Assembly: GCA_017633255.1 (NCBI GenBank) | Contig: JAGBPS010000017.1 | Span: 129,672-193,671 of the forward strand | Origin: Bacteroidales bacterium | GTDB lineage: Bacteria; Bacteroidota; Bacteroidia; Bacteroidales; WCHB1-69 | Direction: 5' to 3' | Length of the DNA: 64,000 nucleotides | Part shown: piece by piece, positions 1-7,057 of the stretch | Position numbering within the stretch: position 1 is the first letter of the stretch | Layout: the number at the start of each line of letters is the position of its first letter | Program-made: the position numbers and the translations under genes | The notes under the pieces: generated by a model | Told to the model about the DNA's origin: nothing | Databases searched by the model: none | Seen by the model: the letters and a program-made list of their open reading frames with translations, nothing else

Positions 1-495
1 GGGGAATTTGAGAAAGCGGACACAATTGTACACATGTATGACAATAAGCAACAGATTGGTAAAATAATTGTTGATAATGACGGCTATATCTTGTGCGACA
101 TGATATGTAGTCAGAACCTTACATTTGGGAATGATTTCACCTTAGATTTATTGGGAGATACCCGTAGTCACGCAATTATTGCCCTCAAATACGACCCGTC
201 CATTTTGGAGCCGTATCCGGAAGGACCTTTGGAGGTGGCGCAGTATGACGAGCGCTTAGACTGCATCCGTCTCTATCCGAACCCCGCCGCCAACCACATC
301 ACCATCGAAAGTCCCGAAGACCTGCCCATCGACGGGGTGGCCATTACCAACCTTGCGGGCCAGTTTTTAGGCGTCCGTATTGTTGATGCCACGCATGCCG
401 ATATCAACGTCCGCAACCTTGCCCCCGGCACGTACATCGCGCACATCAACACCCGCATGGGCAACACTGATAGGAAGTTTGTGGTAGGGAGATGA
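1..495 (+). CDS. C-terminal part of a T9SS-secreted protein (5' truncated)
   Basis: The frame is open from the first base of the window, so the ATG at 34 is probably internal and the gene begins upstream. The last ~75 residues form a type A T9SS sorting domain: a YPNPA motif, a region that includes ITNLAGQ, then LAPGTYIAHI and a basic end (RKFVVGR). That domain directs export across the outer membrane and attachment to the surface. The residues before it show no family I recognise, so the cargo function is unknown. The stop at 493-495 lies 10 bases from the convergent toxin gene. Confidence 0.8.
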   Translation, partial: GEFEKADTIVHMYDNKQQIGKIIVDNDGYILCDMICSQNLTFGNDFTLDLLGDTRSHAIIALKYDPSILEPYPEGPLEVAQYDERLDCIRLYPNPAANHITIESPEDLPIDGVAITNLAGQFLGVRIVDATHADINVRNLAPGTYIAHINTRMGNTDRKFVVGR

Positions 496-505
496 GAGTA
501 GTGTT

Positions 506-781
506 TTATTTATCTCCATAATGTCCGTAAGCAGCCAATACATCTACGTAAACCTCAGTTTCGAATATACGATACACGAGGCGGTGCTTTTTGGTGATTT
601 CACGGCTCCACCGCCCCTCTGGCTTGCCTTTCAATGGTTCAGGATGTCCAGTGCCTGTCTTGGGATGCTCGGAAAGCTCTTTGATAAATCGGCTTGCTTT
701 AGTAAAAGCTTTAGGTTCGTTTTTGGCAAGACGCTGTAAATCAAGTGCAGCCTCAGGCATAATAAACACCTTATATTTCAT
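506..781 (-). CDS. yoeB: YoeB-family mRNA-interferase toxin (Txe/YoeB, RelE superfamily)
   Basis: This 91-residue protein matches the usual YoeB length. Expected landmarks are visible: GHPEPLKG with Glu48, the WSREI block with Arg60, HRLVYRI from His66, and the C-terminal GHY with His87 and Tyr88, which correspond to the catalytic Glu/Arg/His/Tyr set of YoeB. Family members cut mRNA in the ribosomal A site and are held in check by a co-transcribed antitoxin. The start overlaps the end of the upstream antitoxin gene by 11 bases, the usual translationally coupled arrangement. Confidence 0.88.
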   Translation of the reverse strand: MKYKVFIMPEAALDLQRLAKNEPKAFTKASRFIKELSEHPKTGTGHPEPLKGKPEGRWSREITKKHRLVYRIFETEVYVDVLAAYGHYGDK

Positions 782-1037
782 AGCCGTTCCGTTTCAAAAA
801 AGTAGTTAAATCCTCGTCGGGCAGTAATTCCATGCCTTCACCACGGGCAGCCTGCTGCTCGGCACGCTCAATTTTGGCGAAGTATTCCTCCTTGCTCATC
901 ATCGTATCATCATGCTTTTCTTTCGCTAATTTTTTAGCATATTGTGTTAACCTCTTCATGAGTTTCTCACTATCGGCAATGGAGCCGATGCTCTGCCATA
1001 GTTCCGTGTTCATCGTGTTCAACTGTACTGCTGTCAT
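771..1037 (-). CDS. Antitoxin partner of the YoeB-like toxin
   Basis: This is an 88-residue, charged, mostly helical protein directly upstream of and overlapping yoeB, so its role as the antitoxin rests mainly on position. It does not look like the classical YefM/Phd type. A longer reading frame starts at 1064, but that codon lies inside the -7 box (minus-strand TATCTTTG, 1062-1069), so the ATG at 1037 is the likely start. The C-terminal third (after MELLPDEDL) probably wraps the toxin, as is common for such antitoxins; this last point is inference. Confidence 0.7.
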   Translation of the reverse strand: MTAVQLNTMNTELWQSIGSIADSEKLMKRLTQYAKKLAKEKHDDTMMSKEEYFAKIERAEQQAARGEGMELLPDEDLTTFLKRNGYEI

Positions 1038-1061
1038 TTTTTGCCTTTTTGTTTTCAACGG

Positions 1062-1069
1062 CAAAGATA
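1062..1069 (-). promoter_or_regulatory. -7 promoter box for the toxin-antitoxin operon
   Basis: The minus strand reads TATCTTTG, a match to the Bacteroidetes sigma consensus TAnnTTTG. It lies about 25 bases upstream of the antitoxin ATG at 1037 and rules out the longer upstream start. Confidence 0.7.
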
Positions 1070-1165
1070 CAAATTAATTCTGATTGAACTAATTGAATTG
1101 AGATATAATGAGGTGTTTTTAACCTTTTTTGTCCAAAATTTCCCCCAAAGATGAAAAAATTGTCG

Positions 1166-1205
1166 TAAAAACGACAGAGCCGTCACATTGTGGCGGCTCT
1201 GTCGT
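1166..1205 (-). terminator. Rho-independent terminator of tRNA-Val
   Basis: Directly after the encoded CCA of the tRNA, the minus strand forms a hairpin with arms ACGACAGAGCCG and CGGCTCTGTCGT, followed by a TTTTT run. It begins within a base of the tRNA 3' end. Confidence 0.85.
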
Positions 1206-1283
1206 TGGTGGGACGTATAGGATTTGAACCTATGACCTCTGCCGTGTGGAGGCAGCGCTCTAAACCAACTGGGCTAACGTCCC
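1206..1283 (-). tRNA. tRNA-Val (anticodon CAC), with C at position 33
   Basis: The minus strand folds into a full cloverleaf. The acceptor arms GGGACGT/ACGTCCC pair perfectly, with discriminator A and an encoded CCA (1206-1208). The anticodon stem is CTGCC/GGCAG and the T arm ATAGG/CCTAT. The seven-base loop is TCCACAC, which puts CAC (valine) at 34-36, with C instead of the near-universal T at position 33. The D stem has GCCC against GAGC, so position 12 is an unpaired C opposite A23. Promoter (1298-1305) and terminator are intact. It may be a working but unusual tRNA or one in early decay. Confidence 0.85.
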
Positions 1284-1297
1284 GTTTTTTGAGGCTG

Positions 1298-1305
1298 CAA
1301 AAATA
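1298..1305 (-). promoter_or_regulatory. -7 promoter box for tRNA-Val
   Basis: Minus-strand TATTTTTG lies 14 bases upstream of the mature tRNA 5' end and fits TAnnTTTG. Confidence 0.65.
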
Positions 1306-1343
1306 CAAAAAAAAATCGTACCTTTGTCAAGTTTTTGAAAAAA

Positions 1344-2540
1344 ATGAAAGATACTGATAATCAGCCTCAAGAGAAACTATGGAATAGCAACTATATCAAG
1401 GTATGGATTGCCAATTTCATGATTTTTTTCTCTTTCATGCTGCTGACACCGCTGTTGCCGCTTTACCTGAAGGACACTTTTGACGCCAACAAGCAGACCA
1501 TCGGTCTGGTGTTGTCGGGCTATACTTTGATGGCCCTGCTTATCCGCCCGTTCAGCGGTTTCTTTGTCGATAGTTTCCCCCGCAAGAAAACTTTGCTGCT
1601 TTTTTATGGCTTATTCTGCATTTTCTTTGGAGGATACCTGATGGCGGGTTCGCTGTTGCTCTTCGCCATTGTCCGAACACTTCACGGGGCTCCGTTCGGG
1701 GCGTCCACTGTGGCCAACAGCACCGTGGCCATTGATGTGCTGCATCCTTCACGCCGTGCGGAAGGCATCGGCTATTACGGTCTGAGCAACAATATCGCCT
1801 CGGCTATTGCGCCCGCTTTGGCCATTTACATATTGCAAATCAGCAACAGCTATGAATTGCTGTTCTGGTTGGCTTTGCTCACGTCGGGCATAGGTTTTGC
1901 GGTCAATTCCACTTTGCACTTGAACAGCAGGGAACTGATTCCAGACAAGCCCAAAATTTCCCTCGACCGTTTCTTCCTGCTGAAAGGCTGGAGCGAAGGA
2001 TTGGCGATGGTTTGCTATGCGTTTTCGTATGGTGTACTTTCGACCTACGTGGCTATTTATGGCAAGGAAGAACTGGGCATCACGGGTGGCACGGGAGTGT
2101 TTTTCATGCTGCTTTCCGCCGGACTGATTCTCTCCCGACTGATTGGCAGTCGCAGTTTGCGCGAGGGAAAAATCGTGCAGAACGCTTCCGCGGGAGTGGT
2201 GGTGTCGCTGTTCGGTTATCTGATGTTTGCCGCCTTGCATAACCCCATTGGCTATTATGGAGCGGCTTTGGTGATAGGCTTGGGCAATGGGCACATGTGG
2301 CCTGCTTTCCAGACCATGTTCATCAACCTGGCGCCTCACACCCAGCGGGGTACCGCCAATTCCAGCATCCTGATTTGTTGGGATATCGGTGTAGGCTTGG
2401 GAATCATGGTCGGAGGTATTGTTTCAGAGCATGTTGGTTACCACCATGCATTTTGGACTTCCTGGGGGGTGAACCTTGCAGGGGTGCTGTTTTTCTATCT
2501 TTATGTGCGACAGAGTTTCCTGAAAAATAAATTAAGGTAA
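1344..2540 (+). CDS. MFS transporter
   Basis: This 398-residue, very hydrophobic protein is the size of a 12-helix major facilitator. Helix 1 begins at VWIANFMIFFSFMLLTPLLP. The loop between helices 2 and 3 carries the MFS motif in the form GFFVDSFPRKK. The C-terminal half has a glycine-rich region around GIMVGGIVSEHVG. The substrate cannot be read from sequence; drug or small-metabolite export is typical for such single genes. The ATG at 1344 is preferred over a TTG at 1335, because the -7 box TACCTTTG sits at 1319-1326. Confidence 0.85.
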   Translation: MKDTDNQPQEKLWNSNYIKVWIANFMIFFSFMLLTPLLPLYLKDTFDANKQTIGLVLSGYTLMALLIRPFSGFFVDSFPRKKTLLLFYGLFCIFFGGYLMAGSLLLFAIVRTLHGAPFGASTVANSTVAIDVLHPSRRAEGIGYYGLSNNIASAIAPALAIYILQISNSYELLFWLALLTSGIGFAVNSTLHLNSRELIPDKPKISLDRFFLLKGWSEGLAMVCYAFSYGVLSTYVAIYGKEELGITGGTGVFFMLLSAGLILSRLIGSRSLREGKIVQNASAGVVVSLFGYLMFAALHNPIGYYGAALVIGLGNGHMWPAFQTMFINLAPHTQRGTANSSILICWDIGVGLGIMVGGIVSEHVGYHHAFWTSWGVNLAGVLFFYLYVRQSFLKNKLR

Positions 2541-2547
2541 AAGTGCA

Positions 2548-2979
2548 CTACATCAAAATCACGGCGGCGAGCTGCCAGAGGGTGGGAGTGAAGTCGAAAT
2601 AATAGACGGCGTCACCCCAGCGGTCTTTGACACGGAGGGTGTTGCCATCGAGGTAATAGAGGGCAGTGCCCCAACGGTCTTTCTGGCGGATGGTATTGCC
2701 GTCGAAAAAGAGCAGGGGAGCGCCCCAGCGGTCTTTCAGCCTCACGGTTTGCCCGTCCATATAAACCAAAGCCTGTCCCCAACGGTCTTTTTGGCGGAGC
2801 GTGTTGGCGTTTTCATCATACCATAATATGGGGTCACCCCAACGGTCTTTGATACGTATGGTATTATCCTGGAAAAACAGGAGTTTCGCACCCCATTTGT
2901 CCTTTTGATAGACGGTTTGAGCCAGTCCCGCGGTGGTGAGGCCAAGGAATAACAGGGTGAGAATGATTGTTTTTCGCAT
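2548..2979 (-). CDS. Secreted protein with six KDRWG repeats
   Basis: This is a 143-residue protein with a clear signal peptide (MRKTIILTLLFLGLTTAGLA, then QT). The rest is six copies of an 18-20-residue unit starting with KD[KR]WG at residues 26, 44, 64, 82, 100 and 118, each continuing as xxLxxxDGNTxRx. Alternating aromatic and hydrophobic positions suggest beta hairpins stacked into a solenoid or small beta structure. I do not recognise the family. The start at 2979 is chosen because it opens the signal peptide and because a minus-strand -7 box (TATTTTTG, 3015-3022) lies upstream of it but downstream of the longer frame's start at 3099. Confidence 0.75.
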   Translation of the reverse strand: MRKTIILTLLFLGLTTAGLAQTVYQKDKWGAKLLFFQDNTIRIKDRWGDPILWYDENANTLRQKDRWGQALVYMDGQTVRLKDRWGAPLLFFDGNTIRQKDRWGTALYYLDGNTLRVKDRWGDAVYYFDFTPTLWQLAAVILM

Positions 2980-3014
2980 AGCGGTGCAGTTAGGTGGACA
3001 AATCATTGAGAGTA

Positions 3015-3022
3015 CAAAAATA
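3015..3022 (-). promoter_or_regulatory. -7 box for the KDRWG-repeat gene
   Basis: Minus-strand TATTTTTG, 36 bases ahead of the ATG at 2979. It decides the start of that gene. Confidence 0.6.
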
Positions 3023-3065
3023 CATTTTTTTCGCTTTTGGTTGTTGTTTTGACAAGAAATTTGTG

Positions 3066-3073
3066 TATTTTTG
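3066..3073 (+). promoter_or_regulatory. Plus-strand promoter without a downstream ORF
   Basis: TATTTTTG at 3066-3073, with TTG at 3044-3046 exactly 19 bases upstream, matches the Bacteroidetes -33/-7 layout. No plus-strand gene follows; see the candidate RNA at 3080-3294. Confidence 0.6.
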
Positions 3074-3079
3074 CCGTGT

Positions 3080-3294
3080 AAAAGTGAATTGTCAAACAAA
3101 ATGTAGAAAAATTATTAGAAGATAAAACACATATTATTGCGTTTTCGCTTTTCTTTGGATTCTGAAATCTCGACAATTTTAGTTCACTACAAAAAGAAAC
3201 GAAAATGCTTACGAGCAATCGTGAGCGTTTGTTATTTTGTAGTGGAGGTTAGTCGAGAGCCTCAGAATCAAATAATGAAGCTCACGATTTTTTT
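3080..3294 (+). ncRNA. Candidate structured non-coding RNA (~215 nt)
   Basis: The segment runs from a well-formed promoter to a T7 run preceded by a hairpin arm, and no plausible plus-strand ORF lies inside it. CACTACAAAA (3185-3194) pairs perfectly with TTTTGTAGTG (3235-3244). Nested in this stem are AAAC/GTTT (3197-3200/3227-3230) and a hairpin GCTTACGA-GCAA-TCGTGAGC (3207-3226) with a GNRA-type loop. ATCGTGAGC (3218-3226) can instead pair perfectly with GCTCACGAT (3280-3288) just ahead of the T run, so the two folds compete. It could be a 6S-like or other small RNA, or a regulator reading toward the Sel1 gene on the other strand. The family is not identified. Confidence 0.45.
3280..3294 (+). 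terminator. Terminator 3' arm and T run of the candidate RNA
   Basis: GCTCACGAT followed by seven T in total (3288-3294) pairs with 3218-3226 across a ~53-base loop. The T run is on the plus strand, so it ends plus-strand transcription rather than the minus-strand Sel1 operon. Confidence 0.5.
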
Positions 3295-3304
3295 GTCGCA
3301 TGCC

Positions 3305-4528
3305 TTACAGACAAGGGTGAACCTGTTTTTCTTTCAATTCCAACAATCTTTTCTGAGCTTCCGGATTCCCTTGTTCCGCCGCTTTGATGCACCATTCCAA
3401 GGCTTTTGCATAATTCTTTTCAACTCCATCTCCATATTCATAGAACGTAACAAGATTGTACTGCGCTTCTGACACACCTTGTTCCGCCGCTTTGATGTAC
3501 CATTCTGCGGCCTTTTTGTAACTCTTTCGAACTCCTTCACCATTTTCATAGCATACACCCAGATAGAATTGAGATAGTGGGTCACCTTGTTTTGCCGACA
3601 ACAAGAACCACTTTACGGCTTTTGCAAGATTCTTTTCTACACCTTTCCCATTTCTATAGCATTTACCCAATTTGAATTGGGCTCTTTTGTTTCCTTGCTT
3701 TGCAGCTTTTGTGTACAATTCCACGGCTTTTTCAAAATCCTTTTTCACGCCTAATCCTTCTGCATAACAATTTCCAAGGTGGTATTGTGCATTATCTGCT
3801 CCTTGCTCCGCTGCTTTTGTGAACCACTCTACTGCCTTTTTATAATTCTTTCGAACACCATCTCCATATTCATAGCAAAGCCCGAGATTGTTTTGTGACC
3901 AAGCATGTCCTTGGGTTGCTGTTTTTTTATACAATTCGACAGCTTTTTTCATATCTTGATCAACTCCTTCACCGTCCATATAGCATCGAGCCAAGTTATA
4001 TTGGGCAGTTGCATATCCTTGTTTTGCAGACTTTGTAAGCCATTCGACGGCTTTTTGTAAGTCTTTTTCGACGCCATAACCATTCAAATAACAAATACCG
4101 ATGTCATTTTGTGACCACGAATCACCTTGTTCCGCTGCTTTGAAATACCATTCCAACGCTTTTTTGTAGTCTTGTTTTACGCCATGACCCATATAATAAC
4201 ATGCGCCTAAATCGAATTGGGCAGGCATGTTTCCTTGTTCGGCTGATTTGGAGTACCATACAACGGCTTTGGAATAGTCTTTTTTCACTCCCTTCCCGCG
4301 ATTGTAGCAAGTCCCAAGACTATACTGAGCGTTTGAATTTCCTTGCATGGCTGCTTTAGTTAGCCATTCTATAGCTTTTTTGTAGTTTTGTTTTATTCCT
4401 TTGCCAGTTTTATAACGATAACCAAGTCTGAATTGTGCTTCAGGATCACCTTGCTCGGCCAAAACTTCCAATTCTTTGGTCGTTAAATTTGCATAATACT
4501 CTTTCTTCTTTTGCTTGTTATCTTCCAT
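3305..4528 (-). CDS. Sel1-like (SLR/TPR) repeat protein
   Basis: A 407-residue protein made almost wholly of ten complete 36-residue Sel1 repeats plus a partial eleventh. Each unit follows A[EK]QGxxxAQxxLGxCYxxGxGVxKDxxKAVEWxxKA. Sel1 repeats are alpha-helical scaffolds for protein-protein contacts. There is no signal peptide, so a cytoplasmic site is likely. It starts 4 bases after the stop of the deiminase-like gene and so is its operon partner. Some Sel1 proteins are secreted effectors or assembly factors, but nothing here shows which. Confidence 0.9.
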   Translation of the reverse strand: MEDNKQKKKEYYANLTTKELEVLAEQGDPEAQFRLGYRYKTGKGIKQNYKKAIEWLTKAAMQGNSNAQYSLGTCYNRGKGVKKDYSKAVVWYSKSAEQGNMPAQFDLGACYYMGHGVKQDYKKALEWYFKAAEQGDSWSQNDIGICYLNGYGVEKDLQKAVEWLTKSAKQGYATAQYNLARCYMDGEGVDQDMKKAVELYKKTATQGHAWSQNNLGLCYEYGDGVRKNYKKAVEWFTKAAEQGADNAQYHLGNCYAEGLGVKKDFEKAVELYTKAAKQGNKRAQFKLGKCYRNGKGVEKNLAKAVKWFLLSAKQGDPLSQFYLGVCYENGEGVRKSYKKAAEWYIKAAEQGVSEAQYNLVTFYEYGDGVEKNYAKALEWCIKAAEQGNPEAQKRLLELKEKQVHPCL

Positions 4529-4532
4529 AATT

Positions 4533-6008
4533 CTAAGCTTTAATATTCCACGAAATACAATTTAATGCACCGCCTCTTCTTACGGCTTCCAATGCTGGTA
4601 TACCTGCCACCTTGCAATTGGGCAGGGCTTTTCTGATTTGCTCCAGTGCCTGCTCATCCTCTGTTATTCCCAGTTGGGGAACAAGAATCAAATTGCCCAC
4701 TTGCAGAAAATTGATGTATGACCAGCTTCGCTCATGCTTCCGTTTCACGTTATACTTCAGTGTTATAACATCGAAATGTTTCTCCAAAATTCGTAGAAAA
4801 TCCTGGGCAAAAGTCTTGTCAAAATCGTCATAGTTAGTCATCATCACTCTGTTGTCGTCCAAATAATGGATAATTCCGTCGCAGTGCCCGTAATCCTCAT
4901 GTTCATCCCAAGGAAGGAAGACTATTTCGCAACGGAACGCTTCTTCAAGCAGTTGTCGCACCTTCGAGTGTGATTTGTCTTTATTTTCCACAAACACTTT
5001 GTCTGTCATTACAATCTTGTTGCCGCATTTCACCACGTTTCCGCCATCGAGTACAAGATCTATTGTGCTGCTTTGTGGCAGAAGATGCCTCAGATTGTTG
5101 GATTCCGTTTGGAACACATCTTCAGGATTAGTTTGAATGCGGAGTCCGATTTCATCTTGAAGATAATCAGGAGTGTATTTGTAGAATACGAAATGGTTTT
5201 CATCAATCTGAATCGGCATGAAGTCGCGGCACCAGATGTCCTTTGTTCCGAATAGATAAGCATACTGAACCCCATGTTTTTGCAATGCATCAACGAGATG
5301 AGTATTCAGAATTGGGCATTTCTCAGGCAGGAGGCTGGAGAAATAGACGGTGTTGGTGAGGTTGTCGGTGAGCACTTTGAAAAAACGTTTAGAATAATAT
5401 CTTGTTACACATTTAGTCTCCCTTTTATCAAAATCCCATGATTCGTTTTCAAATGTATTTTTCAAATTATCTTTTAAGCTTTTGTCGAAAAAACATAAAT
5501 TTAGATTTTCAGGTTCATTCGGGATATTATAACGTTCGGCTACATCAATAGCACATTTTCGATATGGTATTCTCTTAATTTTGGGTCCGTTATTTATGTC
5601 TGGACAAGCATTAAATATTTCTTTTGCGCAAACAAAAGGTCCTGTGATATATTTCCCTTTTCCATTTTCAGATATTTGCAACAAACTACGTATCAAAATA
5701 CCACCAAATATTCCTTCTGAAAAATCACTATTAAAACAAATATCTACTCCACTATCATGTAGGAAAAAAACACCTGCTTTTTTGTTTGATCGAGGATAGG
5801 TGCATGTATTCCACAGTTTATTGAATCGACTTTTGTCATAGTAATAGAATTCTATTTCAGCGAAATAATATTCTTTTTCATCGCAGTTAATACAATAATT
5901 ACAAAACAGTTTCTCTGCAATATCTTTGCATTTGTCTTGAAAACCATTTAAATCATTCTCCTCCAATTTATCAAATGGATTTTCTAGTAATAGCTTAAGT
6001 TCTTCCAT
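4533..6008 (-). CDS. Porphyromonas-type peptidylarginine/agmatine deiminase domain fused to an unknown N-terminal domain
   Basis: A 491-residue protein. Residues ~210-491 match the PAD_porph/agmatine deiminase fold: CRDFMP at 260-265, DGGN at 321-324, GHCDG at 374-378, and GGALNCISW at 479-487 with the presumed nucleophile Cys484. Family members hydrolyse guanidino groups of agmatine or peptidyl-arginine to release ammonia. Residues 1-~205 form an extra domain (YFAEIEFYYYD, FFLHDSGVDICF, FGGILIRSL, ITGPFVCAKEI) that I cannot name; the spacing loosely recalls 3-methyladenine glycosylases, but this is weak. There is no signal peptide. The minus-strand -7 box TACCTTTG is at 6041-6048. Sel1 partner 4 bases downstream. 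Confidence 0.8.
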   Translation of the reverse strand: MEELKLLLENPFDKLEENDLNGFQDKCKDIAEKLFCNYCINCDEKEYYFAEIEFYYYDKSRFNKLWNTCTYPRSNKKAGVFFLHDSGVDICFNSDFSEGIFGGILIRSLLQISENGKGKYITGPFVCAKEIFNACPDINNGPKIKRIPYRKCAIDVAERYNIPNEPENLNLCFFDKSLKDNLKNTFENESWDFDKRETKCVTRYYSKRFFKVLTDNLTNTVYFSSLLPEKCPILNTHLVDALQKHGVQYAYLFGTKDIWCRDFMPIQIDENHFVFYKYTPDYLQDEIGLRIQTNPEDVFQTESNNLRHLLPQSSTIDLVLDGGNVVKCGNKIVMTDKVFVENKDKSHSKVRQLLEEAFRCEIVFLPWDEHEDYGHCDGIIHYLDDNRVMMTNYDDFDKTFAQDFLRILEKHFDVITLKYNVKRKHERSWSYINFLQVGNLILVPQLGITEDEQALEQIRKALPNCKVAGIPALEAVRRGGALNCISWNIKA

Positions 6009-6327
6009 GACTTTTAATGTTTTTGTTTAACTTTTTCCGGCAAAGGTAAATCGGAAAAACGATGTGACCAAAATTTTTTTGTGAAAAGTTGTTAAAGTTT
6101 CCGAAAACTTCCAAAATTTCAGAGGTTGCTTTTTAGTTCCAGACGGAATCGAAAAATATGCATCATGGCTATCCTGCATATTTTTACACATTTTTGTCCA
6201 CTTTCTGAATGAAATGTGTATATTATTATAGTATTGATTTTCAGTAAATTGACTATGATTTTGCTATTGATTTTCTAATTTGGATATTGTAACTTTGCAA
6301 GCAGAATAAACCTTAAATTAAAATACT
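6009..6327. other. Divergent intergenic region with two promoters and an inverted repeat
   Basis: The 319-base gap holds the minus-strand -7 box (TACCTTTG, 6041-6048) of the deiminase operon and the plus-strand promoter (TTG 6267-6269, TAACTTTG 6290-6297) of the ORF6N gene. Between them is a perfect 11-base inverted repeat, AAAAATATGCA (6152-6162) and TGCATATTTTT (6175-6185). It may be an operator or a structural hairpin. No coding sequence is seen. Confidence 0.6.
6290..6297 (+). promoter_or_regulatory. Promoter of the ORF6N gene
   Basis: TAACTTTG with TTG 20 bases upstream (6267-6269). The same promoter block recurs, with high identity, on the minus strand around 39628-39658. Confidence 0.65.
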
Positions 6328-6984
6328 ATGGACAACAATTTACTTCCCGAAGTGGAAAAGAAAATCATCACCCTCAGAAATCAGCAGGTGATATTGGATT
6401 CTGATGTAGCAGAGTTGTATGGTGTGGAAACAAAACGCATTAACGAAGCAGTTAGCAACAATCCTGAAAAGTTCCCGACAGGGTATGTGTGGGAGGTTGA
6501 TAATCAAGAATTTGCAATTTTGCGGTCGAAAATTTCGACCGCAAAATTTGCCAAAACTAGACAATTTCCCAAGGCTTTCACCGAAAAAGGTCTTTACATG
6601 CTGGCCACTATCCTGAAAAGTCCTAAAACGGTGGAAATCACCATTGCCATTGTGGAAGCATACGCCAAGTTGAAGGAATTGTCGAGGGTAATAGTGGAAA
6701 TCCCGCAGCAAGAGGACAAAAGCACAGAACAGCAAGTTCTCTTGCATCGTGGCGGACAATTGGTAGAAGACATTATGAGTGACATCCTTCCCAAGCAGAG
6801 CAGCGAAACATCTTTTGAGTTAAATCTGGCGATGTTCAAATTCAAGCATTCAATAAAGCGGGAGAATGAAGATAAAATCAATCAACTTGAAGCAAAATTA
6901 GCAAAACTAAAAACAGCTAACGAAGAGATGATGAATTACGTCAATCAGTTAAAGAATATATTCGCAAAAAATGCGAACTTTTAG
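6328..6984 (+). CDS. ORF6N domain DNA-binding protein
   Basis: A 218-residue protein whose N-terminal ~95 residues are an ORF6N domain: ITLRNQQVILDSDVAELYGVETKRINEAV, FPTGYVWE, and the aligned FTEKGLYMLATILKS core. ORF6N belongs to the phage KilA-N/Bro family of DNA-binding domains, common in Bacteroidales accessory regions. The C-terminal part (residues ~165-218) is a lysine/glutamate-rich likely coiled coil. Target and role are unknown. A truncated duplicate of its promoter and first ~12 codons lies at 39549-39658. Confidence 0.85.
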   Translation: MDNNLLPEVEKKIITLRNQQVILDSDVAELYGVETKRINEAVSNNPEKFPTGYVWEVDNQEFAILRSKISTAKFAKTRQFPKAFTEKGLYMLATILKSPKTVEITIAIVEAYAKLKELSRVIVEIPQQEDKSTEQQVLLHRGGQLVEDIMSDILPKQSSETSFELNLAMFKFKHSIKRENEDKINQLEAKLAKLKTANEEMMNYVNQLKNIFAKNANF

Positions 6985-7057
6985 AAAAAAATATTATTTT
7001 TGCACCTTGAAAAAACGATGAGATGGAGATTCGTTTGAGAATAAAGGAGGAAATAAT

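Noticed and set aside
3137..3472. A plus-strand frame of 111 codons running into the Sel1 gene
   Set aside because: It crosses the candidate RNA terminator and continues antisense into Sel1 repeats; composition is not protein-like.
4533..5150. 3-methyladenine DNA glycosylase identity for the N-terminal part of the deiminase fusion
   Set aside because: That N-terminal part is coded at about 5390-6008, and only loose spacing similarity was seen; no conserved catalytic motif could be matched.
6152..6185. An 11-base perfect inverted repeat as a terminator
   Set aside because: It lies between two divergent promoters, where neither gene ends, so it is listed only as a possible operator or hairpin.
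7017..7037. A six-codon leader peptide (MRWRFV) before the HigA-like gene
   Set aside because: It is too short to distinguish from chance, and no attenuator stem follows.
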